A stretch of 64,000 nt of DNA. Origin: JAAYJR01 sp964545315 (GTDB taxonomy: Bacteria; Bacteroidota; Bacteroidia; Bacteroidales; Prolixibacteraceae). The stretch lies in assembly GCA_964545315.1 (NCBI GenBank), contig CAZJGI010000007.1, positions 21,345 through 85,344 on the forward strand. The letters run 5' to 3'. The number at the start of each line of letters is the position of its first letter. Position 1 is the stretch's first letter. A model generated the notes under the pieces. It had not been told where the DNA came from and made no database searches. It worked only from the letters and a program-made list of their open reading frames with translations. Shown here piece after piece: positions 18,264 to 27,175 of this stretch. The position numbers were made by a program, and so were the translations under genes.

Positions 18264-19310
18264 ATGCAAAAATCATTTATTTTTCTCAGCGTATTTGAGG
18301 AGAACTACAGAGAATTTGAAAAAGTAGCAGACTCTTTTCTGGATGCTATTAAAATCGTTAAGTTTAAAGATAAAGATTATATTGTTGGTGAACTGGCTTT
18401 AAAAGAGGGAAACTCACCTCATAAGTTTTTAAATAGTTCAGCCAAAGATCTTGACTATCAGCTACTGGGATCTATTGGTCTGTTGATAGCAACTCAAGGA
18501 TTATACTCAAAATTGATAGTCACTACAGGATTCCCTTTTACAACATATCAACCTTACAAAAAAGATGCGATTGAATTTCTAAAAGGATTACACGAAATAC
18601 AATTTGATTCATCTACATTAGGAGGAGAAGGTTTAGAAACTGTGAGCCTTACAGTATCAGAGGTGGATGTATTAACTGAAATAAACGGATGTGTAAAAGC
18701 TATCAGAAAAGGCGAATTGAAAGAAAATGATAACTTTTTCATTGCAAGCCTCGGATACGGCACATTTGAAGTTGCCCTTTCCACTCCCGAGGGAATTGTA
18801 TACAGGACTGCTCACAGCGCAAAAGGATTAATGTACGCCGTTAACACCTGGGAATATGAATTACAAAAACAGTATTACCTTAATATGCTTACTGAACAAC
18901 AGATAGAAAGGTCATTTCAGCGGGGTCAGATGATTATAAACAGACATAATAGTGATTTGACAGAGTTGAGGGATAAAACTCTCAGAAGCTACTATTATGA
19001 AGTTATTTCTCCTGCTATGAGAAAAAAATTCACTGATGAAGATTTTTACAGATCAAAGAAAATTTACCTTGTAGGCGGAGGTGCAATGTACGATGTGATA
19101 GTCAATTTATTTAAAGAAGAATTCAAAGATATTCTTGAAGTAAATGTTTACCCGGAACCAAACCTGGCTGCCAGTAAAGGTTATTGCCTGCACTCAATGG
19201 AACTGGTTAAAGAAAAGATCAATTCACTTGATAACAAGGAAAGTTATACCTGTGTAGGGTTAGACCTTGGGAATAATAATACTGTGGTAACTGTAAATAA
19301 TGATTTCTAA
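18264..19310 (+). CDS. Actin-like ATPase (ParM/Alp type), apparently circularly permuted
   Basis: A 348-residue protein with ParM/Alp-like actin-fold motifs in an unexpected order. The N-terminus starts at the strand that normally follows phosphate-1 (KSFIFLSVFEEN), then YIVGELALKEG, VTTGFPFTTYQPYKK, the connecting segment VDVLTEINGCVKAI, a phosphate-2-like ASLGYGTFEVA (161-171) and the adenosine-type motif LVGGGAMYDVI (269-279). The phosphate-1 hairpin, which in ParM, MreB and actin is at the N-terminus, occurs instead as the last 21 residues: VGLDLGNNNT (331-340) plus a closing strand. An in-frame TAA at 18237 shows that no N-terminal copy is missed. Ser162 stands where phosphate-2 usually has Asp. 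It follows a bactofilin gene by 13 bp. Filament formation is inference. Confidence 0.78.
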   Translation: MQKSFIFLSVFEENYREFEKVADSFLDAIKIVKFKDKDYIVGELALKEGNSPHKFLNSSAKDLDYQLLGSIGLLIATQGLYSKLIVTTGFPFTTYQPYKKDAIEFLKGLHEIQFDSSTLGGEGLETVSLTVSEVDVLTEINGCVKAIRKGELKENDNFFIASLGYGTFEVALSTPEGIVYRTAHSAKGLMYAVNTWEYELQKQYYLNMLTEQQIERSFQRGQMIINRHNSDLTELRDKTLRSYYYEVISPAMRKKFTDEDFYRSKKIYLVGGGAMYDVIVNLFKEEFKDILEVNVYPEPNLAASKGYCLHSMELVKEKINSLDNKESYTCVGLDLGNNNTVVTVNNDF

Positions 19311-19462
19311 AAATAATTACCACCAATAATAGTTCGGTCCATTCCCTGATCAGATTATTGTAGAATGGAATATATATAGCCTTTCCTGATTCATATGAAT
19401 CGAAATTTTTATACTTTAGAAGCATAATTTGATTTTGGCATAATTGATCACATAATTATTTT

Positions 19463-20263
19463 ATGCAGGAAAAAGTAGTAATTATTACAGGAGCCTCATC
19501 AGGTATAGGAAGGGCTCTGGCTGAAAGATATGCGATGGAGGGTTGGTGCCTTGTATTGGCTGCACGTCGTGAAGAACGACTATATGAACTAAAAAGTAAA
19601 CTCAAAACAGAAGTGCTTCCTGTCAAAACAGATGTAACTCAGGAAGATGAATGTAAAGCACTGATAAAAAAAGCGCTGGAGAAATTTGGACGAATTGATG
19701 TATTGATAAATAATGCAGGTATTTCACAGAGGGCATTATTTAAGGACACAGACCTGAAGGTATTGCACCGGCTGATGGAAGTGAACTTCTGGGGTACTGT
19801 TTATTGTACTAAATACGCAATTCCACATCTGATTGAGACAAAAGGATCCCTTATAGGCATTATCTCTGTTGGAGGGTATATAGGCCTTCCCGGCAGAGCA
19901 GGGTATTCAGCTTCTAAATTTGCAGTAAGGGGTTTTCTGGAAACCATACGAACAGAGAACCTGAATACCGGATTGCATGTATTGATAACAGCTCCCGGAT
20001 TTACTGCTTCAGAAATAAGAAAATCAGCTCTCAATGCCAACGGAAAACCGCAGGGTGAAACACCTCGTAACGAGAATAATATGATGTCTGCAGAGGAATG
20101 TGCAAAACATATATACCATGCTGCTGTAAAACGTAAAAGACAACTTATTTTGACATTCGTAGAGGGTAAACTGACCGTTTTTCTTGCTAAATTTATTCCT
20201 GGTTTTGTTGACAGAATGTCATATAAAATATTTGCGAATGAACCAAATTCTCCCTTCAGATAA
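19463..20263 (+). CDS. Short-chain dehydrogenase/reductase
   Basis: A 266-residue Rossmann-fold oxidoreductase of the classical SDR family. The cofactor motif TGASSGIG is at residues 9-16, followed by NNAGISQRA around 85-93, the catalytic Ser in ISVGG and the YSASK tetrad residues around 150-154. An Arg-rich segment after beta-2 (LAARREERL) suggests NADPH preference. The C-terminal extension (LTVFLAKFIPGFVDRM) resembles membrane-associating SDRs related to DHRS7 that act on lipids or ketones. The substrate is unknown. It is separated by about 150 bp from the actin-like gene and looks monocistronic. Confidence 0.92.
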   Translation: MQEKVVIITGASSGIGRALAERYAMEGWCLVLAARREERLYELKSKLKTEVLPVKTDVTQEDECKALIKKALEKFGRIDVLINNAGISQRALFKDTDLKVLHRLMEVNFWGTVYCTKYAIPHLIETKGSLIGIISVGGYIGLPGRAGYSASKFAVRGFLETIRTENLNTGLHVLITAPGFTASEIRKSALNANGKPQGETPRNENNMMSAEECAKHIYHAAVKRKRQLILTFVEGKLTVFLAKFIPGFVDRMSYKIFANEPNSPFR

Positions 20264-20366
20264 GAATCAGGTAAATAGGTTTTTAATTAATTGCAGTAGC
20301 CTTGTTCCTTACTGATCGCTTCATCGAACGGATTAAAAATTTACATAAATCATTAATTTTAATCAT

Positions 20367-21269
20367 ATGAAACAAATACCTTTTTTATTAATTCTTCTTA
20401 TTTCGGTCATGGCCACCTCAGCGCAGGATATAATATTAAAAGTATGGCCTGACGGTGCACCTAACCATAATGGTATGGATAAGCCGGAAGAGAAATATGA
20501 TGGTATACGTGTAAGAAATGTATCAGTAGCTGAGATATTTGTATTTCTGCCTCCTAATGAAATTAATACTGGTGCAGCAGTAGTAATATGCCCTGGAGGC
20601 GGTTACCAGATTGAAGCAATGGACCATGAGGGATTGGATATGGCAAAATGGCTGCAGGCAAAGGGAATAGCAGGAATAGTACTTAAATACAGATTACCTT
20701 ATGGCCACCATGAAATACCCTCTGGTGATTTACGACAGGCTATACGTATTGTAAGATTTAACGCCGCCGACTGGAGGATTGACAACAATAAAATAGGTAT
20801 TGCAGGTTCATCTGCCGGTGGTCATCTGGCTTCAACCGTCGGAACACGGTTTGACTTTGGAAATAAGGAAAGCAGTATACCATTGGAAAGGATCAGCTGC
20901 CGGCCCGACTTCATGCTCCTGCTATATCCGGTTATTAGCTTCAGGGAGGAAATCGGACATATGGGTTCACGAAGGAACCTTATTGGCGAAGGCAATGACT
21001 GGAAACTGGTCCGGCAATATTCTAATGAATTACATGTTTCTGCTGAAACGCCTCCAACATTTCTTGTCCTCGCTGATGACGATAAAGGTGTTTTACCAAT
21101 TAACTCAGTTGAGTTTTACCTTGCTCTTAAAAAATATAATATACCAGCCGAAATGCATATATTCAGGGAAGGATCACACGGATTCGGGATGAATAAAACA
21201 AACCTCCCTGTTGACCAGTGGCCGGAACTGTTTTATTACTGGCTAAAAGCTGTTGACATTATTAATTAA
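20367..21269 (+). CDS. Secreted alpha/beta hydrolase (esterase)
   Basis: A 300-residue alpha/beta hydrolase with a signal peptide (MKQIPFLLILLISVMATSAQ). Motifs: oxyanion-hole CPGGGYQ (about 75-81), nucleophile GSSAGGH (about 149-155), a DDDKGV segment that holds the probable catalytic Asp, and SHGFG with the probable His. This matches bacterial carbohydrate or feruloyl esterases of the BD-FAE/acetylxylan-esterase type, so a periplasmic deacetylase of polysaccharide fragments is likely. The Nudix gene begins on the next base after its stop, so it is the first gene of a three-gene run ending with the M24 peptidase. Confidence 0.88.
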   Translation: MKQIPFLLILLISVMATSAQDIILKVWPDGAPNHNGMDKPEEKYDGIRVRNVSVAEIFVFLPPNEINTGAAVVICPGGGYQIEAMDHEGLDMAKWLQAKGIAGIVLKYRLPYGHHEIPSGDLRQAIRIVRFNAADWRIDNNKIGIAGSSAGGHLASTVGTRFDFGNKESSIPLERISCRPDFMLLLYPVISFREEIGHMGSRRNLIGEGNDWKLVRQYSNELHVSAETPPTFLVLADDDKGVLPINSVEFYLALKKYNIPAEMHIFREGSHGFGMNKTNLPVDQWPELFYYWLKAVDIIN

Positions 21270-21794
21270 ATGAATAGCAGCCATCCTTTTAATATTATCA
21301 GGTATTGTCCACTATGTGGCTCTCATGACTTTAAAAAAGCATGTGAAAGATCCCTGCATTGCCATAAGTGTGGGTTTACATTATTTATTAACGCTGCAGC
21401 AGCTGTTGCAGCACTGATTGATGATGGCAAAGGAAAATTGTTATTGACAACAAGGGGTGTTGATCCGGGATATGGCATGCTGGACCTGCCTGGCGGTTTT
21501 ATTAATCCTGGTGAAACGGCTGAAGATGCAGTAAAACGTGAACTGCATGAAGAGCTGGGCATAAAAGTAAAATCGTTAAAATATATTAATTCAGCTCCAA
21601 ATGAATATTTATTCAAGGGTTTAACTGTATTTACTTTGGATATGGCTTTTCAGGTTGTGCCTTATTCTTTTGAAAACCTTAAACCAATGGATGATATTAA
21701 AGATTTTGGCTTTTATTCCGAAGAGGAAATAAATTATGATCTTATAAGTGCCCCTTCAGTTAAAAATTTCGTAAAACAATATTTCAGGACATGA
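21270..21794 (+). CDS. Nudix hydrolase with zinc-ribbon
   Basis: A 174-residue Nudix pyrophosphatase. An N-terminal zinc ribbon with two Cys pairs (CPLCG and CHKCG, about 11-35) precedes the Nudix fold, whose box is GGFINPGETAEDAVKRELHE followed by ELGI (about 74-97). The layout resembles NudC-like or YjaD-type enzymes, but the SQPWPFPxS motif of NudC is missing, so the substrate (a nucleotide-diphosphate derivative) is uncertain. It abuts the upstream esterase stop and overlaps the next start by 4 bp. Confidence 0.9.
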   Translation: MNSSHPFNIIRYCPLCGSHDFKKACERSLHCHKCGFTLFINAAAAVAALIDDGKGKLLLTTRGVDPGYGMLDLPGGFINPGETAEDAVKRELHEELGIKVKSLKYINSAPNEYLFKGLTVFTLDMAFQVVPYSFENLKPMDDIKDFGFYSEEEINYDLISAPSVKNFVKQYFRT

Positions 21795-23572
21795 ACGATA
21801 TTCGTCACCGCATCAAATCTCTGCGCCTTGAACTACTTCAACGAAATCTCGACGCTTTGTATATCTCAGGCTCTGATCCCCATTCCAGCGAATACTTAAC
21901 AGAACATTGGCAGATCAGAGCTTTCATATCAGGTTTTACAGGGTCTTTCGGTATCGTTGTAATCACCCAGGAAGAAGCCGGATTATGGACTGACCCCCGT
22001 TATTTCCTGCAGGCTACAGAACAACTTAAAGGTTCCGGAATTAAAATGCATAAATTGAGAGTACCTGATGCAATTACCCCTGAAAAGTGGATTTCAGTGA
22101 AATTACCACCCGGAAGTAAAGTGGGGTTTGACCCTCAAACTGTTACTGTTGCAGGATACAGAATGATCAATAACCTGCTGAAAGAGAATGGCATTAGTAT
22201 GATCGAGATACCTGACATTTTTGAAAAGATATGGGAAAACCGACCTGAAATTCCTCAGAATACAGTTTTTGAATTTCCTGCTTCACATGCAGGACTGTCA
22301 AGAAAACATAAAAAGGAATTGGCAATTTCAGAATTAAAAAAGTATAATGCTGACATCCAGATAGTTACCATGACAGACGAACTCGCATGGATATTCAACC
22401 TCAGAGGATCAGATGTTCCCTTTAATCCGGTATTTACAGGATATGGAGTTGTGGGAAAGGATGCAATTTATCTTTTCGTGGATAGTCTGAAATTACCTTC
22501 ATCTGTCAGAATTCAGTTGGATAAAGATAAGATAAGAATTGCTGATTACAACGAATTCTTTTCATGGATAAAAACTGTTAAGGATCAAACAATTTACATT
22601 GATCCGTCAACTACTAATTATGCTATTTACAGATACCTGTGCAATGACAATAATATTAAAGAAGGTGTATCTGTCATCTCAATGCTGAAAGCCCAAAAAA
22701 ATCCTGTGGAACTCCAGGGATTCAGGGAAGCTGTAAAAAAAGACGGAGTAGCCCTGACAGAATTCCTTTTCTGGTTAAAAGAGAATTTGAAAACAGGAGT
22801 TATCACTGAATATACAGCAGCAAATAAACTTGCTGAATTCCGTTCTTTGCAGAAAGGTTACGCCGGTGAAAGCTTCTCTCCTATTGTTGGATATAAAGAG
22901 CATGGGGCCATGATCCATTTGAGCGCCGGTGAGAAAGAAGCATTAGTACTCCAGGAAGAAGGAATACTGCTCTTTGATACCGGTGGCCACTATCTAAACG
23001 GAACAACTGATATTACCAGGACTATTGCCCTGGGAGATGTTTCGTTACAACAAAAAAGAGATTTTACTCTTGTACTTAAAGGATTAATTGCCCTTTCTGA
23101 GGTTAAGTTTCCTTATGGGACCAAAGGCTGGCAAATTGATGTGCTGGCAAGGGCGTCACTATGGAAATACGGATTAAATTATGGTCATGGCACAGGACAT
23201 GGAATCGGACATTACCTGAATGTGCATGAAGGACCTGTATCAATAAGACACGATTATAGTGAAATACCTCTGCTTCCAGGCATGATATTATCAAATGAAC
23301 CTGGTATTTACCGGGATGGCAAATATGGGATAAGAGTTGAAAATATAATGGCTTGTAAAAAAATTGAGGACACCGAATTTGGAACTTTCCTGGGCTTTGA
23401 GACAATTACTCTTTTCCCTATTGATATTAATCTAATCGAAGTTGAACTCCTTTCTGAAGACGACAAAAATTGGATAAACAGTTATCACCGGCAGGTAAAA
23501 AAAGAGATCAAACCTTTGCTGAATAAGGAATTATGGGATTTCTTCGATGAGCTTACTGCTGAAATCAACTGA
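21791..23572 (+). CDS. pepP: Xaa-Pro aminopeptidase (M24B)
   Basis: A 593-residue cytosolic metallopeptidase that removes the N-terminal residue in front of proline. It has the three-domain layout of long aminopeptidase P: two creatinase-like N-terminal domains (about 1-310) and the pita-bread catalytic domain. Metal ligands are visible: the Asp of FDTGGHYLNGTTDITRT (both Asp), His of GHGTGHGIGHYLNVHEGP, Glu in SNEPGIY and Glu in IRVENIM. The last ~60 residues form the extra C-terminal domain of the eukaryote-like type. It is translationally coupled to the Nudix gene (ATGA) and its 3' end overlaps the convergent WbqC-like gene by 8 bp. Confidence 0.95.
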   Translation: MNDIRHRIKSLRLELLQRNLDALYISGSDPHSSEYLTEHWQIRAFISGFTGSFGIVVITQEEAGLWTDPRYFLQATEQLKGSGIKMHKLRVPDAITPEKWISVKLPPGSKVGFDPQTVTVAGYRMINNLLKENGISMIEIPDIFEKIWENRPEIPQNTVFEFPASHAGLSRKHKKELAISELKKYNADIQIVTMTDELAWIFNLRGSDVPFNPVFTGYGVVGKDAIYLFVDSLKLPSSVRIQLDKDKIRIADYNEFFSWIKTVKDQTIYIDPSTTNYAIYRYLCNDNNIKEGVSVISMLKAQKNPVELQGFREAVKKDGVALTEFLFWLKENLKTGVITEYTAANKLAEFRSLQKGYAGESFSPIVGYKEHGAMIHLSAGEKEALVLQEEGILLFDTGGHYLNGTTDITRTIALGDVSLQQKRDFTLVLKGLIALSEVKFPYGTKGWQIDVLARASLWKYGLNYGHGTGHGIGHYLNVHEGPVSIRHDYSEIPLLPGMILSNEPGIYRDGKYGIRVENIMACKKIEDTEFGTFLGFETITLFPIDINLIEVELLSEDDKNWINSYHRQVKKEIKPLLNKELWDFFDELTAEIN

Positions 23573-24230
23573 TGAAACCTCCTTTCTCCAGGGAGCCTTC
23601 AATAATTTTTATGCTGTAAGGCCCTTCATTAAAAAGTAAATCAAGTATGCTAAGGTTAGACACAAAGCCAAACTTTTCAGAAAAAACCTGAGTGTACTCT
23701 TGTGGCAAAAAATAATTATTGTACGATGTTTTTCTCTTTTTAGGTGTGAAACCGCCGCGTAAATTATGAGCTCCTTCAGGAATACCTTCAAATTTTTCAG
23801 TTAATTTAATTTTGGTCTCTATTCCGGTAAGACTGCAGAGGCAATCAATTATAGATATGTTGAAATCAAAGAGATACTTCCATTTTTTATGAAAAAACGG
23901 TTTAAACTCATCCATATAATAACTAAAGAAGGGAGAAGAATTATATGCTGAAACGATAGTCCGCCAATGATTTCGTTGCCATGCAGTATCGTACGAAATA
24001 AGAATATCCTTAATCAGAATTTTCGGCCCCCTGCCTTTAACAACGGGAACAACAAGTGGTATTTTCCCATTTGCCCCCAGCACTTCGCAACGGTTACGAT
24101 AAGTCTGCTTGATAAAATTCTCATACTGCTCAATATAAACATTATTATGCAGATGCATCAACGAATAATATTGCACAGATCCGAAATATGTAATGCAAAG
24201 CAATACGGGCGTTTTTTCCTTTTGGATCAT
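23565..24230 (-). CDS. WbqC-like family protein
   Basis: A 221-residue protein with the WbqC family pattern: an N-terminal CITYFGSVQYYSLM, then YENFIKQTYRNRCEVLGANG, IPLVVPVVKGRG and the central WQRNHWRTIVSAYNSSPFF with the conserved aromatic and His residues. WbqC homologues occur in O-antigen clusters, and some act as amide- or ester-forming enzymes on sugars; the reaction for this one is not known. Its start overlaps the LapA-like stop by 4 bp, so it follows lapA in one message. The 3' end meets pepP tail to tail. Confidence 0.85.
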   Translation of the reverse strand: MIQKEKTPVLLCITYFGSVQYYSLMHLHNNVYIEQYENFIKQTYRNRCEVLGANGKIPLVVPVVKGRGPKILIKDILISYDTAWQRNHWRTIVSAYNSSPFFSYYMDEFKPFFHKKWKYLFDFNISIIDCLCSLTGIETKIKLTEKFEGIPEGAHNLRGGFTPKKRKTSYNNYFLPQEYTQVFSEKFGFVSNLSILDLLFNEGPYSIKIIEGSLEKGGFIS

Positions 24231-24574
24231 TCCCTGAAAAATGATTTATCCTCTTCTTCGCTTTTTCCATCCAGTTCAATTCCTTCAGGACCTGTTTTTT
24301 CATTGACAGGATGTTGAATACCAAGCTGTTCTTCAAGCTTTTTGTTCAGTTTTGTCACTTTTTTATTCTCTTTACTTAATCTCCATATTTGAGGATATAG
24401 ATAAACAGATGCAAGAATATATCCGGCAACCAGACATACTATCAACACCAAAACGAGAGGAGCATTGGCTATTTCCCAGAATAAAACATTGATAGTCACT
24501 TCAAATGAATTTTGCAGGGTAAATATTACCAGCAGTATGGCCAAAATAAGTACTATAATAATAACTGCATGCAT
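24227..24574 (-). CDS. LapA-domain (DUF1049) membrane protein
   Basis: A 115-residue inner-membrane protein with two hydrophobic helices (about 3-20 and 40-62, with the typical LVLVLIVCLVAGYILASVYL) and a short cytoplasmic coiled-coil (SKENKKVTKLNKKLEEQ) plus an acidic tail. The NSFEVTINVLFWEI segment between the helices is characteristic of the LapA domain, which in enterobacteria helps control LPS synthesis. It is the middle gene of a lepB-lapA-wbqC run. Confidence 0.85.
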   Translation of the reverse strand: MHAVIIIVLILAILLVIFTLQNSFEVTINVLFWEIANAPLVLVLIVCLVAGYILASVYLYPQIWRLSKENKKVTKLNKKLEEQLGIQHPVNEKTGPEGIELDGKSEEEDKSFFRE

Positions 24575-24651
24575 AATTTAAATTTTATCCCTAATTTATG
24601 AAAATAGAACAACAGAATGGTGCTGTTAACAAAAAAATTAATCTTAAAATT

Positions 24652-25992
24652 TCAATGTATCGATTTAAACATTCTTCTAAACCGTATTTTACTGAAAATA
24701 TTTTTGTCTTTATCCAGGGACAACCATATAAAACTTGCTTTACCGACGATATGGTCTTCGGGTACAAAACCCCAAAACCGTGAATCAGCCGAATTATGGC
24801 GGTTATCACCCATCATCCAGTAATAATCCATTTTAAAAGTATATTCAGAAGCCTCACTGCCGTTTATAAAAATCTTGTCATTCTCCGTTTTCAATTTATT
24901 GTTTTCATAAACCTCAATAATACGCCTGTAAATTGCGATATTATGGATACCTATTTTGACCGTTTCACCCTTTTGGGGTATCTTAAGAGGCCCGAAATTA
25001 TCAACATTCCACTTGTAATTGTCATCTGAAGGAAAAACAGCAGGATCATAATCTTCCGGTTCTTTGAGTATTTTTTCAACAGAAAGAACATTATTGAATT
25101 TTTTTAACTCTTCGGCCATTGCCTCAGTAAGCGGAAAAATATAACGTTCACTTGAAAAGGCAGTACGGTCATCATGGGCGATTTGCAATCGGTCAAGTGC
25201 CCTTGGATTAATAGATGTTCCGTTAGTGATAACCAAATAATTATACTGAACACCTTTAAATTTTTCAACCATGTTACCGTTTACTTTAAGTTCTCCGCCC
25301 ATCATTTGTATTTCATCTCCCGGCAGGCCAATGCACCTTTTAATATAATTTTCACGTTTATCCACCGGACGGGCAATTACTTCCCCAAAGTTCCGCGGGT
25401 CCTCCCATATCCGCTCTCTTCCATAGTTTCTCACCAGTTGATAGTAACTCTGATTTTGAAGATTAAGAGCTACAGTATCTCCTTCCGGAAAATGAAAAAC
25501 AACAATATCATTATTCTTAACCGTCCCTAATCCCTTCATCCTCCTGTAAGGCCTCTTCATCCATTCAACATAAGACTTGGTTCGGGTAAGGGGCAAAGTA
25601 TTGTGTACAAAAGGGAATGATAAAGGTGTATTGGGCGTTTTAGGCCCGTATGCCACTTTACTTACAAACAGGTAGTCACCTACAAGTAGTGATTTTTCCA
25701 TGGATGAGGTGGGTATGGTATAGGCTTCTATAAAAAACATCCTTATGAATGTTGCAGCTATTACAGCAAAAATTATTGCATCTATCCATTCTACAATTTT
25801 AGTTTGTTTGCCGTCTGGTGGATTTTTCTTTTTCCAGAAAGCCCAGTGCACTTTTTCAGTAATATAAATATCAAAAATCACTGCCAGGCCAATCAGCCAC
25901 CAAAAGTTACCCAGCCAAATAACCCACAAAGTATACAGACCTCCAACAACGATGAATTTAAACCATTTGTTGGACAAGATTTCTTTTATCAT
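24652..25992 (-). CDS. lepB: Signal peptidase I
   Basis: A 446-residue inner-membrane serine protease that removes Sec signal peptides. Two N-terminal hydrophobic segments (about 10-40) and a third at about 70-90 precede the catalytic domain. The nucleophile Ser is in PTSSMEKSL (about 96) and the general-base Lys lies in YIKRCIGLPGD (about 217). Box E, GDNRHNSADSRFWGFVPE, is near the C-terminus. The protein is longer than E. coli LepB because of inserts around 110-200 and 260-350, as is common in Bacteroidota. It starts 10 bp after dapB on the same strand, a pairing I recall as frequent in this phylum. Confidence 0.95.
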   Translation of the reverse strand: MIKEILSNKWFKFIVVGGLYTLWVIWLGNFWWLIGLAVIFDIYITEKVHWAFWKKKNPPDGKQTKIVEWIDAIIFAVIAATFIRMFFIEAYTIPTSSMEKSLLVGDYLFVSKVAYGPKTPNTPLSFPFVHNTLPLTRTKSYVEWMKRPYRRMKGLGTVKNNDIVVFHFPEGDTVALNLQNQSYYQLVRNYGRERIWEDPRNFGEVIARPVDKRENYIKRCIGLPGDEIQMMGGELKVNGNMVEKFKGVQYNYLVITNGTSINPRALDRLQIAHDDRTAFSSERYIFPLTEAMAEELKKFNNVLSVEKILKEPEDYDPAVFPSDDNYKWNVDNFGPLKIPQKGETVKIGIHNIAIYRRIIEVYENNKLKTENDKIFINGSEASEYTFKMDYYWMMGDNRHNSADSRFWGFVPEDHIVGKASFIWLSLDKDKNIFSKIRFRRMFKSIH

Positions 25993-26002
25993 TATCGTAA
26001 TA

Positions 26003-26719
26003 TTATATTTTCAACATATCTTTCATTGTCAGGATCCCTTTTTTTCCAAAAGAAAATTCAGCTGCCAAAACTGCACCCATTGCAAATCCTTTGCGGCTTT
26101 TGGCATGATGCGTAATTTCAATATAGTCTGTGTCAGAATCATATTTTATTGTATGTATTCCTGCCACCTCACCTTCTCTCTCAGAAATTACAGACAATTC
26201 ATTACAAGATGCATGTGCACTGTTAACCCAACCTTCTTTCCCCGGTAATATTTCAATTATATCTTCAGCAAGACTAATTGCAGTCCCGCTTGGCGAATCA
26301 AGTTTATGAATATGATGTATCTCCTTCATAACAGGATCATACTCTTCCCGTCCTGCCATGAGTCGCGCAAGATTTCGGTTCAGCTCAAAAAACAGATTAA
26401 CCCCAACTGAAAAATTACTTCCGTAAAAAAAGGTGCCATTGCTTCTCTTACACTTTTCATAAACCTCTTCTTTACGATCCAGCCATCCTGTGGTACCACT
26501 AACGACAGGAATACCGGCTTCAAAACATGTATAATAGTTGGCAATAGCATTGGAAGGTATTGTGAATTCTATTGCAACATCACATTTACGAAGATTTTCA
26601 ACTGTAAGATCATCTTTATTTTCAACATCGATTTTAAGACAAATTTCATGACCCCGGGAAATCGCAATTTTTTCAATCTCCTTACCCATTTTCCCGTAAC
26701 CTATAAGTGCAAACTTCAT
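26003..26719 (-). CDS. dapB: 4-hydroxy-tetrahydrodipicolinate reductase
   Basis: Second committed step of lysine/diaminopimelate synthesis, needed for peptidoglycan. I start at the ATG 26719 (238 aa) because the protein then begins MKFALIGYGKMGKEIEKIA, the Rossmann dinucleotide motif; the longer frame from 26749 adds only AT-rich residues. VSGTTGW (about 97-103), EIHHIHKLDSPSGTA (about 130-144, holding the catalytic His and Lys and the substrate-binding SGTA) and the C-terminal HHAKSRKGFAMGAVLAAEF fit DapB. The shorter-than-usual middle matches Bacteroidota DapB. Confidence 0.95.
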   Translation of the reverse strand: MKFALIGYGKMGKEIEKIAISRGHEICLKIDVENKDDLTVENLRKCDVAIEFTIPSNAIANYYTCFEAGIPVVSGTTGWLDRKEEVYEKCKRSNGTFFYGSNFSVGVNLFFELNRNLARLMAGREEYDPVMKEIHHIHKLDSPSGTAISLAEDIIEILPGKEGWVNSAHASCNELSVISEREGEVAGIHTIKYDSDTDYIEITHHAKSRKGFAMGAVLAAEFSFGKKGILTMKDMLKI

Positions 26720-26749
26720 ATATAAAAATTTATTTAAGTTAAATATCAT

Positions 26750-27175
26750 AAAAGTCCCAATACTATTTAACCCTAAAAAGCAGCCATTTTATTTCTGGCC
26801 CTTTAAAACTGGTTTTTGTGCAAATTATGATTAAAATTCTAATGTTAGAAAACTTTTTAATTTTTTTACCTGACAAAGATAAAATATTACTGTAAAGTAA
26901 ATATTACAGATATAAGTTAATATATTTAATTAATGCCTGTTAAATTGTAAAAAATATTGTAATACAATCTGTTCAAATTGTATCGCAAAATCGGGGAAAA
27001 GAATCAACTTACAAATGGTAATAATTTATTGTTGTAGCTTTCCTAATGAATTCAACAAAATTATTTTAAGATTTTTTTATTCTGTTATGGTTTTCATTGT
27101 CTTGATTTATCATTAATTTTATAATAAAAACCAATCGGGAAAATTTAATATCAATTACTATAAATCAATAAATCA
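26750..27175. other. AT-rich divergent intergenic region
   Basis: These 426 bases lie between dapB (minus) and the Tat-type isomerase-like gene (plus). No ORF is credible. The notable content is the cluster of ATTGTA/TACAAT half-sites (26944-26983), described separately. Confidence 0.6.
26944..26983. promoter_or_regulatory. Cluster of ATTGTA/TACAAT half-sites (operator-like)
   Basis: Four copies of one hexamer occur within 40 bp: ATTGTA at 26944, 26956 and 26977, and its reverse complement TACAAT at 26963. The pair at 26956-26968 forms a near-perfect palindrome with one central base; ATACAAT (26962-26968) and ATTGTAT (26977-26983) form a second inverted repeat. This looks like a multi-site operator about 190 bp upstream of the isomerase-like gene. 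The regulator is unknown. Confidence 0.4.

Noticed and set aside
26944..26983. CRISPR or tandem array
   Set aside because: The half-sites are six bases, on both strands and unevenly spaced, which fits an operator and not a repeat-spacer array.
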